Notes under the pieces: model-generated
Told to the model about the DNA's origin: nothing
Seen by the model: the letters and a program-made list of their open reading frames with translations, nothing else
Databases searched by the model: none
Part shown: positions 9,031 through 18,122 of the stretch, one piece after another
Layout of the letters: the number at the start of each line of letters is the position of its first letter
How positions within the stretch are numbered: position 1 is the stretch's first letter
NCBI RefSeq assembly: GCF_005862235.1
Contig: NZ_VCEK01000003.1
Span: 447,547 to 511,546 of the forward strand
DNA: 64,000 nt
Reading direction: 5' to 3'
Source of the DNA: Saccharomonospora piscinae
Lineage (GTDB): Bacteria > Actinomycetota > Actinomycetes > Mycobacteriales > Pseudonocardiaceae
Program-made: the position numbers and the translations under genes

Positions 9031-9330
9031 ATGTACGTCGTTCTGCTGACCTATACGGCACCGCTGGCCGAGATCGACTATGTGCTGCCCGACCATGCCG
9101 AGTGGCTCGGCAGGCAGTTCGAGCACGGCAACGTCCTGGCCTCGGGCCGCCGCGCCGACCACCGGGGCGAGGTGCTGCTGGTGCGGCCGATGTCCGAGGG
9201 CAAGCTGGAGGCCACCCTCGCCACGGACCCCCTGCTGCTCCGGCACCTCGCGCACCACGAGATCGTCGAGTTCGCCGCCACGCGCACCGGGCCGGAGCTG
9301 CGCGCGTTCAACGAGGCGCTGGCGCACTGA
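9031..9330 (+). CDS. YciI family protein
   Basis: Small (99-residue) dimeric alpha-beta barrel protein of the YciI family. It opens with MYVVLLTYTAPLAEIDYVLPD and has the family histidine-aspartate pair in the following helix (DHAEWLGRQFEHGNVLASGR). Known members include hydrolases or lyases of chlorinated compounds, but most are uncharacterised. It lies 4 bases after the NUDIX gene, so the two are probably translated from one mRNA. Confidence 0.8.
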   Translation: MYVVLLTYTAPLAEIDYVLPDHAEWLGRQFEHGNVLASGRRADHRGEVLLVRPMSEGKLEATLATDPLLLRHLAHHEIVEFAATRTGPELRAFNEALAH

Positions 9331-9336
9331 CCGGTG

Positions 9337-9510
9337 TCACGCCGCCGCGCGGTCCTGCTGTGCCCTGTCCGCCTTCTGAGCCTGTTTCAACGCGCGCACC
9401 GGACACTTCTTGCACCGTGGTTTCGACTTGCAGCACTTCTTCTTGACCTTGCCGGCTTTGACCAGCGCGCGGACCACGGATTTCGGGTCGTCACGGTCCT
9501 TCTTGCCCAT
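9337..9510 (-). CDS. 57-residue cysteine- and lysine-rich small protein
   Basis: Short gene read from ATG at 9510 to TGA at 9337. The product starts MGKKDRDDPKSVVRALVKAG and has the motif KKCCKSKPRCKKCP: four cysteines spaced CC-x5-C-x2-C within eleven residues, which could bind zinc, iron or an Fe-S cluster. The rest is Lys/Arg-rich and the C-terminus is polar. I recall similar small proteins in other actinobacteria, but no function. It converges with the YciI gene, and an IdeR/DmdR-type iron box lies 5 bases before the start codon, implying iron regulation. No clear Shine-Dalgarno is visible, so a leaderless or very short leader mRNA is possible. Confidence 0.7.
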   Translation of the reverse strand: MGKKDRDDPKSVVRALVKAGKVKKKCCKSKPRCKKCPVRALKQAQKADRAQQDRAAA

Positions 9511-9514
9511 GAAG

Positions 9515-9533
9515 TGAGGGTAGGCTCACCTAC
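9515..9533. promoter_or_regulatory. Iron box (IdeR/DtxR/DmdR-type operator)
   Basis: The 19 bases match the iron-box consensus TTAGGTTAGGCTCACCTAA at 16 positions. The site is 5 bases upstream of the minus-strand start codon at 9510, where bound repressor would block transcription. typA starts 137 bases away on the other side and is a less likely target. Confidence 0.65.
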
Positions 9534-9669
9534 GCTGACTTATGTGTGAGATCCGGCACAACCGGCCAGCGACTATGCTGAACGACGACCACGCCGGGGC
9601 TGGTGGCCTTCTCGAGCCCGCTGGTCCGCCCATCACCTCGCCCCATCCGTCGTACCAGGGAGCCCGCGC

Positions 9670-11583
<1,914 letters not shown>

Positions 11584-11734
11584 CGCGCCCCTGACGGAAT
11601 TCCCACATCCGCCTGAGACACTGGGAACCGCACGGCCGGGTCGCGCGTCCCCCAGACAGGGCAGCCGACACGGCTGGACGGCGGTCCGGCCTGGACGGCC
11701 GGCGACGGGTGACGATGCGGGAGGGGCTGCGCTT

Positions 11735-13684
11735 GTGCGGCTGGTGCGGGCGGTGCGAGTGAAGGGTCGGAGGGCCACACCTCGCGCCGGGGCCGTGTGC
11801 TCGCTGGTGCTCGCCATGGTCGGCGTGCTGACCGCCTGCTCAACGGCCCCGCCACCGCCCGTGGTGAGCTCCCCCGTGGCGCAGACCTCCGTCCCGCAGG
11901 TCGAGACACCGTCGCAGATCGTGGCGGCGGTGGACGACATCGCGGGCGGCTACAACCCGCACGCGCTGGCCGACTCCTCCACCGTCACCACCGCGCTGTC
12001 ACAGCTGCTGTTGCCCTCGGTGTTCCGGCCCGGCGGCGACGGCGACGGTGAACCGGTGCTGGACGAGAGCCTCATGACGTCGGCCGAGGTGACCAGCGAG
12101 GACCCGTTCACGGTCACCTACCGCATCCGGCCCGAGGCGTCGTGGTCCGATGGCGCCCCCATCGCGGTCGAGGACTTCTCGTACCTCGCCGAGGCGATGC
12201 GGACCGAGCCCGGCGTCGCCAATCCGGCGGGCTACCGGCTGATCTCGTCGATCGAACCGGGTGAGGGCGGCAAGCTCGTGGAGGTCACGTTCTCCGAGCC
12301 CTACCCCGGCTGGCGCACCCTGTTCACCGACCTGCTGCCCGCCCACCTGCTCAAGGACGTCCCCGGCGGCTGGCAGAGCGCGCTCGCCGACGGTTTCCCC
12401 TCGTACGGCGGCCCGTTCGCCATCAAGACCATCGACTCGGCCCGGGGCGAGATCGTGCTCGAACGCAACGAGCGGTACTGGGAGAAGCCCGCCGCGGTCG
12501 ACCGCATCGTGCTCCAGCGCTCGGACGGGCCCGGAATGGTCTCGGCGCTGCGCAGCGGCAGCGCGCAGTTCACTCTGGGCAGCGTCAACGGCGACACCCG
12601 CGACCTGCTCGCGGACCTGGGTGACGACATCGGGCTGCACCGCGTGGCCCAGCCCTCCGTCGCGGACGTGGTGCTCCGGCCGCTCGGCTCGGCGACGGCC
12701 GAAGCTCCGGTGCGCGAGGCCGTGGCCGCACTCCTCGACCGCAACGCACTGGTCGACGAGGGCACGGGCGGCGGTGCCTCCGCCGACCTCCGTGCGGCCG
12801 CGCACGTGCGGGCACCGTCGTCGGACGACTACCGGCACACCATGCCCGGGGCCGGGCCACCTCTGCAACGCGACACCGAGCGGGCCTACGAGTTGCTGGC
12901 CGAGGCCGGGTACGAGCGCGAGGCAGGCAGCTGGGTGCGCGACGGCCAGCCGCTCTCTCTGGTCATCGCCTCGCCGGGACAGCGCCAGCCCTACCAGCGC
13001 ATCGCGGCGGCGCTGAGCGAGCAGCTCATCGCCGAGGGCATCGACGTGAACACGGTGCATCCCGAACCGAGGGAGCTGTTCGCCTCGGCGCTCGCCGCGC
13101 CCGTCGATCCCGACGGCGGCGTGAACGGCCAACCCGTGCCGACGAACGGGGAGGTCGGCATCGACATCGCCGTGATTCCCCGCGCCGTCAGCGCCGATCC
13201 GGCCACCACGCTCGCGTCCTGGTACGGCTGCGCACCGCAGGCGGGGGACGGGACGCAGGGCGCGGACGACGGTTCGGGTGCGGGGGACGCCGGGGACGGC
13301 ACAGCCACCACGACCAGCTCGTCGTCCACCACGACGGAGTCGGCGCCGACCACGCCGACGACCGCGAAGGGCGGTGCCGACGGCGCCGATGGTCCCGATG
13401 GTGCCGACGGTGAGACGGCAGGCCCTGTGGTGCCCGCGAACCCGGCCGGGTTCTGCGACGCCGAACTCCAGGACGTGATCGACGACGTCCTCACCGGCGA
13501 GATCTCGGTGCGGCAGGGGCTCGCGGAGGTCGAACCGGCGCTGTGGGACCACGCGGTCACGATCCCGCTGTTCCAGCTCGCCGACACCCTCGCCGTCGGC
13601 CCCGGCGTGTCGGGAGTCTCCGAGGGGCCGCCGCTGTCCGGTCCCTTCTCGTCGGCCGTGAACTGGACCCGCGCTCCCCGCTGA
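11735..13684 (+). CDS. Oligopeptide ABC transporter substrate-binding lipoprotein
   Basis: Family 5 extracellular solute-binding protein, 649 residues, anchored as a lipoprotein: basic start, hydrophobic segment and lipobox LTAC with the lipidated C35. The body has typical family segments such as IRPEASWSDGAPIAVEDF and YWEKPAAVDRIVLQR. Between the two C-terminal segments it carries an inserted low-complexity linker rich in Asp, Gly, Ser and Thr (about residues 505-565), including ATTTSSSSTTTE, which is not part of the fold. It precedes a second binding protein in front of dppBC, so it may be an alternative receptor for the same permease. Confidence 0.8.
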   Translation: MRLVRAVRVKGRRATPRAGAVCSLVLAMVGVLTACSTAPPPPVVSSPVAQTSVPQVETPSQIVAAVDDIAGGYNPHALADSSTVTTALSQLLLPSVFRPGGDGDGEPVLDESLMTSAEVTSEDPFTVTYRIRPEASWSDGAPIAVEDFSYLAEAMRTEPGVANPAGYRLISSIEPGEGGKLVEVTFSEPYPGWRTLFTDLLPAHLLKDVPGGWQSALADGFPSYGGPFAIKTIDSARGEIVLERNERYWEKPAAVDRIVLQRSDGPGMVSALRSGSAQFTLGSVNGDTRDLLADLGDDIGLHRVAQPSVADVVLRPLGSATAEAPVREAVAALLDRNALVDEGTGGGASADLRAAAHVRAPSSDDYRHTMPGAGPPLQRDTERAYELLAEAGYEREAGSWVRDGQPLSLVIASPGQRQPYQRIAAALSEQLIAEGIDVNTVHPEPRELFASALAAPVDPDGGVNGQPVPTNGEVGIDIAVIPRAVSADPATTLASWYGCAPQAGDGTQGADDGSGAGDAGDGTATTTSSSSTTTESAPTTPTTAKGGADGADGPDGADGETAGPVVPANPAGFCDAELQDVIDDVLTGEISVRQGLAEVEPALWDHAVTIPLFQLADTLAVGPGVSGVSEGPPLSGPFSSAVNWTRAPR

Positions 13685-13733
13685 TCACGTGCCTCGAAGG
13701 TCACCACAAGGGGTGACCCCTGCGGCCTCTGGT

Positions 13734-13755
13734 CTACCGAACAATCGGTCGGTAG
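13734..13755. promoter_or_regulatory. Palindromic operator-like site upstream of dppA
   Basis: The arms CTACCGA and TCGGTAG are perfect reverse complements around an 8-base centre. The size and ACCGA/TCGGT composition resemble TetR-family operators. It lies 5 bases before the candidate -35 element at 13761, well placed to affect initiation. Confidence 0.4.
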
Positions 13756-13760
13756 GGTGA

Positions 13761-13789
13761 CTGACCACAGCTTGTCACTGCTGTATGTT
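13761..13789 (+). promoter_or_regulatory. Candidate dppA promoter
   Basis: CTGACC at 13761-13766 and TATGTT at 13784-13789 are separated by 17 bases and match the housekeeping consensus at 4 of 6 positions each. Transcription from here would give a leader of about 190 bases before dppA. Confidence 0.35.
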
Positions 13790-13911
13790 TCATTCGCTAG
13801 TTCGATGTCACCCTTTGGTCACGATCCTCCGGGAAGTGGTGACCGATGGTGGCCATCCTTCTTAGCGTTCCCCCGCAGTGCGCCAATCGAGTGTGATGGG
13901 CGTGTCATAAG

Positions 13912-13929
13912 CTCCGGCGCTAACCGGAG
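13912..13929 (+). promoter_or_regulatory. Leader hairpin upstream of dppA
   Basis: CTCCGG and CCGGAG form a perfect 6-bp stem around CGCTAA, 60 bases before the dppA start codon. No T tract follows, so it is more likely a leader structure than a terminator. Confidence 0.3.
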
Positions 13930-13988
13930 AGTGTGGGTCCCAACAGAATCGGCAAGGTCCGGGACTCAGTGCTAGGAGGGCACACGTA

Positions 13989-15755
13989 ATGAGGAGATCA
14001 AAGGTCATCTCCGCGTGGTCGATGCTCGCCGTGTCAGCGCTCGTGCTGACAGCGTGCGGGGGCGGCGACGACGCGGCGGATGGAAACACCGGCTCGACCG
14101 TCGATGTCGACACGTTGGCGGAGGGTAAGGCACAGGAGGGCGACAACTTCACGCTCGCCGACGTGCCCGAGATGGACCCCGTCACCATCGGTGTCGACGA
14201 GGGTTACTCCGCGTACAACAACAACACCGCGGATACCAACAGCTCGTACAACACCTACGCGCTGACCAGTGTCATCACCGGGCCCACCATCCTGGACGGC
14301 AACAACAAGATCCTGCTCAACGCCGACACGATGGAGTCCGTCGAGCTCACCTCGGAGGACCCCTTCACCGTCGAGTGGAAGATGAAGGAGGGCGTCCAGT
14401 GGTCCGACGGTGACGCCTGGGACTGCCGGGAGTTCTACCTCGCGTGGCTGTCCAGCTCCGGTGAGACCGAAGGCTTCAACTCCGCCTCCACCACCGGCTA
14501 CGAGCTGATGGACCCGGAGTGCACCGACGACCACACCTTCAAGGTCGAGTTCAGTGAGCCCTACCTCGACTACATGGGCATGTTCGCCGACGTGCGCCTG
14601 ATGCCCGCCCACATCATCGAGGACGCCGTCGGCATCGACGACATCCGCGACGTGGAGCCCGGCTCGAGCGAGGCCGAGGAGGTCGCGGAGTTCTGGTCCG
14701 GCGAGTGGAAGGGCTTCGACGCCGAGACGATGCCCGGTTCCGGCCCTTACAAGATCAAGTCTTTCGACTCGAACTCCGACACGGTCGTGCTGGACAAGAA
14801 CCCGAACTGGATCGGCGCCAAGGGCGGCCCGTCCGAGGTGACCATCCGCGCGATCCCGGACACCAAGGCCATGGCCACCGCGCTGCAGAACGACGAGATC
14901 GACGTCGCGGCGTCGACCCAGCCGGACGCCACCGCCGCCAACACCCTGAAGGGTCTCGGCGCACAGGGCGTGAAGTACGCGTCCGCGCCGCAGCTCACCT
15001 TCGAGCACCTCGACCTCAACTTCGAGCGCGACGTCTTCAAGGACGAGGCGGCCCGCAAGGCGTTCTTCGAGGTCATCAACCGGGAAGAGATCACGAACAA
15101 GCTGCTCAAGCCGGTTCAGGAAGACGCCGAGCCGCTGAACAGCATCGTCTTCTTCCAGGGTGAAGAGGGCTACGAGGACCGGTACGGCGACAAGATGAAC
15201 AAGGGCGCCGAGACCGCCATGCAGACGCTGGAGGACGGCGGCTGGGAGAAGGGCGAGGACGGCGTCTACGCCAAGGACGGCGTGCGGTTCTCCGTGGAGA
15301 TCGCGCACAACGACATCGCCCGCCGCACCCAGACGGTCGAGATCATCCAGTCGCAGGCCCGTGCCGCCGGCATGGAGATCAAGGACGACACCGACCCCAA
15401 CTTCCTGAAGGGCCGGGTCGACAAGGGCGACTACGACATCGCGCTGTTCGGCTGGTCGTCCGCGCCGTACAAGGCCGAGCAGAAGGCCATCTACATCAGC
15501 GATGGCGGCCAGAACTGGCAGGGCCTGTCCGACCCGAAGATCGACGAGGCGTTCGACACCGCGACCTCGGCGACCTCCGCAGAGGACGCGCTGGAGAGCT
15601 ACATCGCTGCCGACGAGGCGATCGCGGAGAACTACGCCACCGTTCCGCTGTTCGCCACGCCGTCGATGTGGGCGTTCCGGGGTATCGACCGCGTGTACAT
15701 GCAGTCGTACAACGGCGCCCTGTGGAACGTCGGGGAGTGGGAGGCCGCCGAGTAA
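13989..15755 (+). CDS. dppA: Dipeptide/oligopeptide-binding lipoprotein DppA
   Basis: Family 5 solute-binding lipoprotein, 588 residues. The signal ends in LTAC with lipidated C23, followed by a Gly/Asp-rich tether. Family segments include WKMKEGVQWSDGDAWDCREF, NPNWIGAKGGPSEVTIRAIP and YDIALFGWSSAPYKAEQKA. It would deliver peptides to DppB-DppC. The ATG at 13989 has a strong ribosome site (AGGAGGG). A terminator-like stem at 15795-15830 separates it from dppB, consistent with the binding protein being made in excess over the permease. The exact peptide specificity cannot be read. Confidence 0.85.
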   Translation: MRRSKVISAWSMLAVSALVLTACGGGDDAADGNTGSTVDVDTLAEGKAQEGDNFTLADVPEMDPVTIGVDEGYSAYNNNTADTNSSYNTYALTSVITGPTILDGNNKILLNADTMESVELTSEDPFTVEWKMKEGVQWSDGDAWDCREFYLAWLSSSGETEGFNSASTTGYELMDPECTDDHTFKVEFSEPYLDYMGMFADVRLMPAHIIEDAVGIDDIRDVEPGSSEAEEVAEFWSGEWKGFDAETMPGSGPYKIKSFDSNSDTVVLDKNPNWIGAKGGPSEVTIRAIPDTKAMATALQNDEIDVAASTQPDATAANTLKGLGAQGVKYASAPQLTFEHLDLNFERDVFKDEAARKAFFEVINREEITNKLLKPVQEDAEPLNSIVFFQGEEGYEDRYGDKMNKGAETAMQTLEDGGWEKGEDGVYAKDGVRFSVEIAHNDIARRTQTVEIIQSQARAAGMEIKDDTDPNFLKGRVDKGDYDIALFGWSSAPYKAEQKAIYISDGGQNWQGLSDPKIDEAFDTATSATSAEDALESYIAADEAIAENYATVPLFATPSMWAFRGIDRVYMQSYNGALWNVGEWEAAE

Positions 15756-15794
15756 TCGGCGTGGCTTTCCGCACGTCACCGGCTGACGTCTGAC

Positions 15795-15830
15795 GCCGTC
15801 GGGGGCCGGCCACCACCGGCCCCCGACGGC
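15795..15830 (+). terminator. Intra-operon hairpin between dppA and dppB
   Basis: A 15-bp GC-rich stem (15795-15809 with 15816-15830) around a 6-base loop CCACCA, with no long T tract. It probably terminates or stabilises part of the dppA message, giving more DppA than permease. Confidence 0.6.
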
Positions 15831-15929
15831 CGACGTTAGTAGCTGTTCACGTGATCCCGACCCCCACTACCGTGGCGCGGGAGCGGTGGCGTCATAATTC
15901 CGGGCGATCCCGGGACTAGGAGCAAGTCG

Positions 15930-16946
15930 TTGAACCTGGTTTTCTACATCCTTCGCCGTCTGGCGATCTCGATCCCAATCCTGTTGATCGGAAGCTTTCT
16001 GGTCTTCATGATGGTGGCCGGAGCGGGCGACCCCCTCGCGGAGCTGCGCACCCAGCCGAACATCAACCAGGAGTCCGTCGACGCGATCGCCCGTGAGCTC
16101 GGGCTGGACAAGCCGCTGATACCCAGGTACTTCGACTGGCTCGGCGGGTTCCTCACGGGCGACTGGGGCATCTCGATCGCGCAGGGCTCCGCGATGGAGC
16201 CGGTCTACCCGAAGATCATGAGCGCCTTCTGGGTGTCGATCCAGCTGATCCTCGGCGCCGAGATCCTCGCCCTCATCCTCGGTGTGGCCGTCGGCCTGCT
16301 GGCCGCGGTGAAGCAGTACAGCGCCGTCGACTACATGGCTACCACGGTGGCGTTCCTGTTCTTCTCCATGCCGATCTTCTGTGTCGCCATCGTGTTGAAG
16401 GTCTATGCGATCGACCTCAACGAGGTGATCTACAACCTCGGTCTGAGCGACGTCTTCGGCAACCCGTTCCTGAGAACGACCAGTCCCGAGTCGCTCGAGG
16501 CGGACGGCATCGGCGACTTCCTGATCAAGTACACCGGGGCGTTCCTGCTGCCGACACTGTCCATCATGTTCATCAGCTTCGCGGCGTACAGTCGCTTCCA
16601 GCGCTCGTCGATGCTGGAGACGCTGAACATGGACTACGTCAGGACGGCGCGCGCCAAGGGCCTGACCGAGCGGCGCGTCATCATGCGGCACGCGTTCCGC
16701 AACGCGCTGATCCCGACGACCACGCTGTTCTCCGTGAACTTCGTGACCGTCGTGACGGGCGCCATCATCACCGAGCGGGTGTTCAACTGGAACGGCATGG
16801 GCGCCGTGCTCGTGGAGGCCGTGAACAAGAACGACCCCAACGTGATGATGGGCTGGGTCGTGGTGATCGCCATCGCGGTGATCTTCGCGAACCTGATCGC
16901 GGACTTGTTGTACGGCATTCTGGACCCGAGGATTCGCGTTGGCTGA
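15930..16946 (+). CDS. dppB: Dipeptide ABC transporter permease DppB
   Basis: First permease subunit of the peptide importer, 338 residues and six membrane helices, starting NLVFYILRRLAISIPILLI. The cytoplasmic coupling loop is DYVRTARAKGLTERRVIMRH, as in DppB/OppB. The start is a TTG at 15930 preceded by AGGAGCAAG. Its stop overlaps or nearly touches the dppC start, so the two subunits are made together. It forms a heterodimer with DppC and is driven by the fused ATPase encoded on the other strand at 18123-19898. Confidence 0.9.
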   Translation: MNLVFYILRRLAISIPILLIGSFLVFMMVAGAGDPLAELRTQPNINQESVDAIARELGLDKPLIPRYFDWLGGFLTGDWGISIAQGSAMEPVYPKIMSAFWVSIQLILGAEILALILGVAVGLLAAVKQYSAVDYMATTVAFLFFSMPIFCVAIVLKVYAIDLNEVIYNLGLSDVFGNPFLRTTSPESLEADGIGDFLIKYTGAFLLPTLSIMFISFAAYSRFQRSSMLETLNMDYVRTARAKGLTERRVIMRHAFRNALIPTTTLFSVNFVTVVTGAIITERVFNWNGMGAVLVEAVNKNDPNVMMGWVVVIAIAVIFANLIADLLYGILDPRIRVG

Positions 16947-17880
16947 CATGAACTCGCTTGTGACCGGTGCTGAGACCGGTGGCAAGCCACCGATTCCCGA
17001 AGGTGAGCTCGGCACCGAGGCGCTGCCGGAGCCGCGCAGCCAGGGCGCGCTCGTGCTGCGGAAGTTCCTGCGGCACAAGCTCGCGATGTTCAGCGTGGGG
17101 ATGCTGCTGCTCATCACGCTGGTCACGGTGCTCATGCCGCTCTTCTGGCCGCACAGCTACTGGGACTCGTCGTTCCCGTCGTTCTCGGAACCGACCGCCG
17201 AGCATCCGCTGGGCACCACCCAGGTCGGCAAGGACATGGTGTCGCAGATCCTGCAGGGCACCCAGTACTCGCTGATCATCGCGCTCACCGTGGCTCTGGT
17301 GGGCACGTTCATCGGTGTCGTCTTCGGTGCGTTCGCCGGATTCATGGGCGGGTTCGTCGACTCGGCCATCTCCCGGATCACCGACCTGTTCCTGATCATC
17401 CCGGCGATCGCGGCCGCCGCGATCCTGGTCAAGGTGTTCAGCGGCAGCTGGTGGGTGGTCGCGGTGGTGCTCGCCGCGTTCATGTGGATGCCGGTGGCCC
17501 GCATCACCCGAGCCGAGGCGATGTCGCTGTCGCAGCGGGAGTTCATCGAGGCCGCGCGAGCGTCGGGTGCGGGCACGGGCCGCGTCGTGTTCAAGCACCT
17601 CGTGCCCAACATGGTCGGCACCATCACCGTGAACGCCACGCTCGCCGTCGCGCAGGCGGTGCTGGCCGAGGCGGCGCTGTCGTTCATCGGGCTCGGTGTG
17701 AAGCCGCCGGACACGTCGCTGGGCCGCGTCATCTCGGAGAACTACGCGCAGATGACCGGACGGCCGTGGCTGTTTTTCGGCCCGTTCGTCGTGCTGGTGC
17801 TGATCTCCTTGTCGATCAACTTCATCGGTGACGGGCTGCGCGACGCCTTCGACCCGAGGCAACGCAAGGTCAAGGCGTAG
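16939..17880 (+). CDS. dppC: Dipeptide ABC transporter permease DppC
   Basis: Second permease subunit, about 313 residues. A polar N-terminus is followed by FLRHKLAMFSVGMLLLITLV (first helix) and five more helices. The coupling loop is EFIEAARASGAGTGRVVFKH. The TTG at 16939 (overlapping the dppB stop by 8 bases, with GAGG 8 bases upstream) is preferred over the ATG at 16948, which lacks a ribosome site; the difference is three residues. A strong terminator follows the gene, so the ATPase is transcribed independently. Confidence 0.9.
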   Translation: MADMNSLVTGAETGGKPPIPEGELGTEALPEPRSQGALVLRKFLRHKLAMFSVGMLLLITLVTVLMPLFWPHSYWDSSFPSFSEPTAEHPLGTTQVGKDMVSQILQGTQYSLIIALTVALVGTFIGVVFGAFAGFMGGFVDSAISRITDLFLIIPAIAAAAILVKVFSGSWWVVAVVLAAFMWMPVARITRAEAMSLSQREFIEAARASGAGTGRVVFKHLVPNMVGTITVNATLAVAQAVLAEAALSFIGLGVKPPDTSLGRVISENYAQMTGRPWLFFGPFVVLVLISLSINFIGDGLRDAFDPRQRKVKA

Positions 17881-17903
17881 GAGACCACGAACCACAACGG
17901 CAG

Positions 17904-17945
17904 GGCAGCGGGGGCGTCACCACGCACGGTGGCGCCCCCGCTGCC
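17904..17945 (+). terminator. Terminator after dppC
   Basis: GGCAGCGGGGGCG at 17904 pairs with CGCCCCCGCTGCC ending at 17945; the stem extends inward through CACC/GGTG with one mismatch. It begins 23 bases after the dppC stop. Confidence 0.75.
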
Positions 17946-18040
17946 GTGTCCGCAGCCCACGTAGCTGTGTCCGCAGTCTGCGTAGTCGTGTCCGCACCGT
18001 GCGATGCGGACACGACTACGGGAAGTGCGGACACGGCTAC
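17946..18040. repeat. 21-bp repeat cluster, both orientations
   Basis: Three units beginning GTGTCCGCA at 17946, 17967 and 17988 keep a 21-base period; two inverted units begin TGCGGACAC at 18005 and 18026, again 21 bases apart. Where the orientations meet, 17982-17996 and 18005-18019 are perfect 15-bp arms around an 8-base loop. The same unit forms the tandem array at 63856-64000. The cluster lies between two terminators, outside any gene. Confidence 0.85.
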
Positions 18041-18063
18041 CTCACCTGAGGACACGATGACAG

Positions 18064-18099
18064 CGAAGGGGACGGCACCGTTCGGTGCCGTCCCCTTCG
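18064..18099 (-). terminator. Terminator of the dpp ATPase gene
   Basis: Perfect 17-bp arms 18064-18080 and 18083-18099 around TT, starting 24 bases past the minus-strand stop codon at 18123. It would act on the convergent dppD transcript. Confidence 0.8.
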
Positions 18100-18122
18100 G
18101 ACTCGGGCTGTGGGGTTTCGCT

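Larger units (their letters stand above)
13685..13988. other. 304-base intergenic region upstream of dppA
   Basis: No credible gene. It holds a GGTCACC-N6-GGTGACC inverted repeat (13699-13718), the 22-base palindromic site at 13734-13755, a candidate promoter, a small leader hairpin (13912-13929) and a good ribosome site (AGGAGGG) just before the dppA ATG. A long, structured leader suggests dppA is controlled separately from the upstream binding protein. Confidence 0.6.

Noticed and set aside
13757..13975. 72-codon frame in the dppA leader
   Set aside because: It overlaps the promoter and leader hairpin, lower GC3 than genes, no homologue type recognised.
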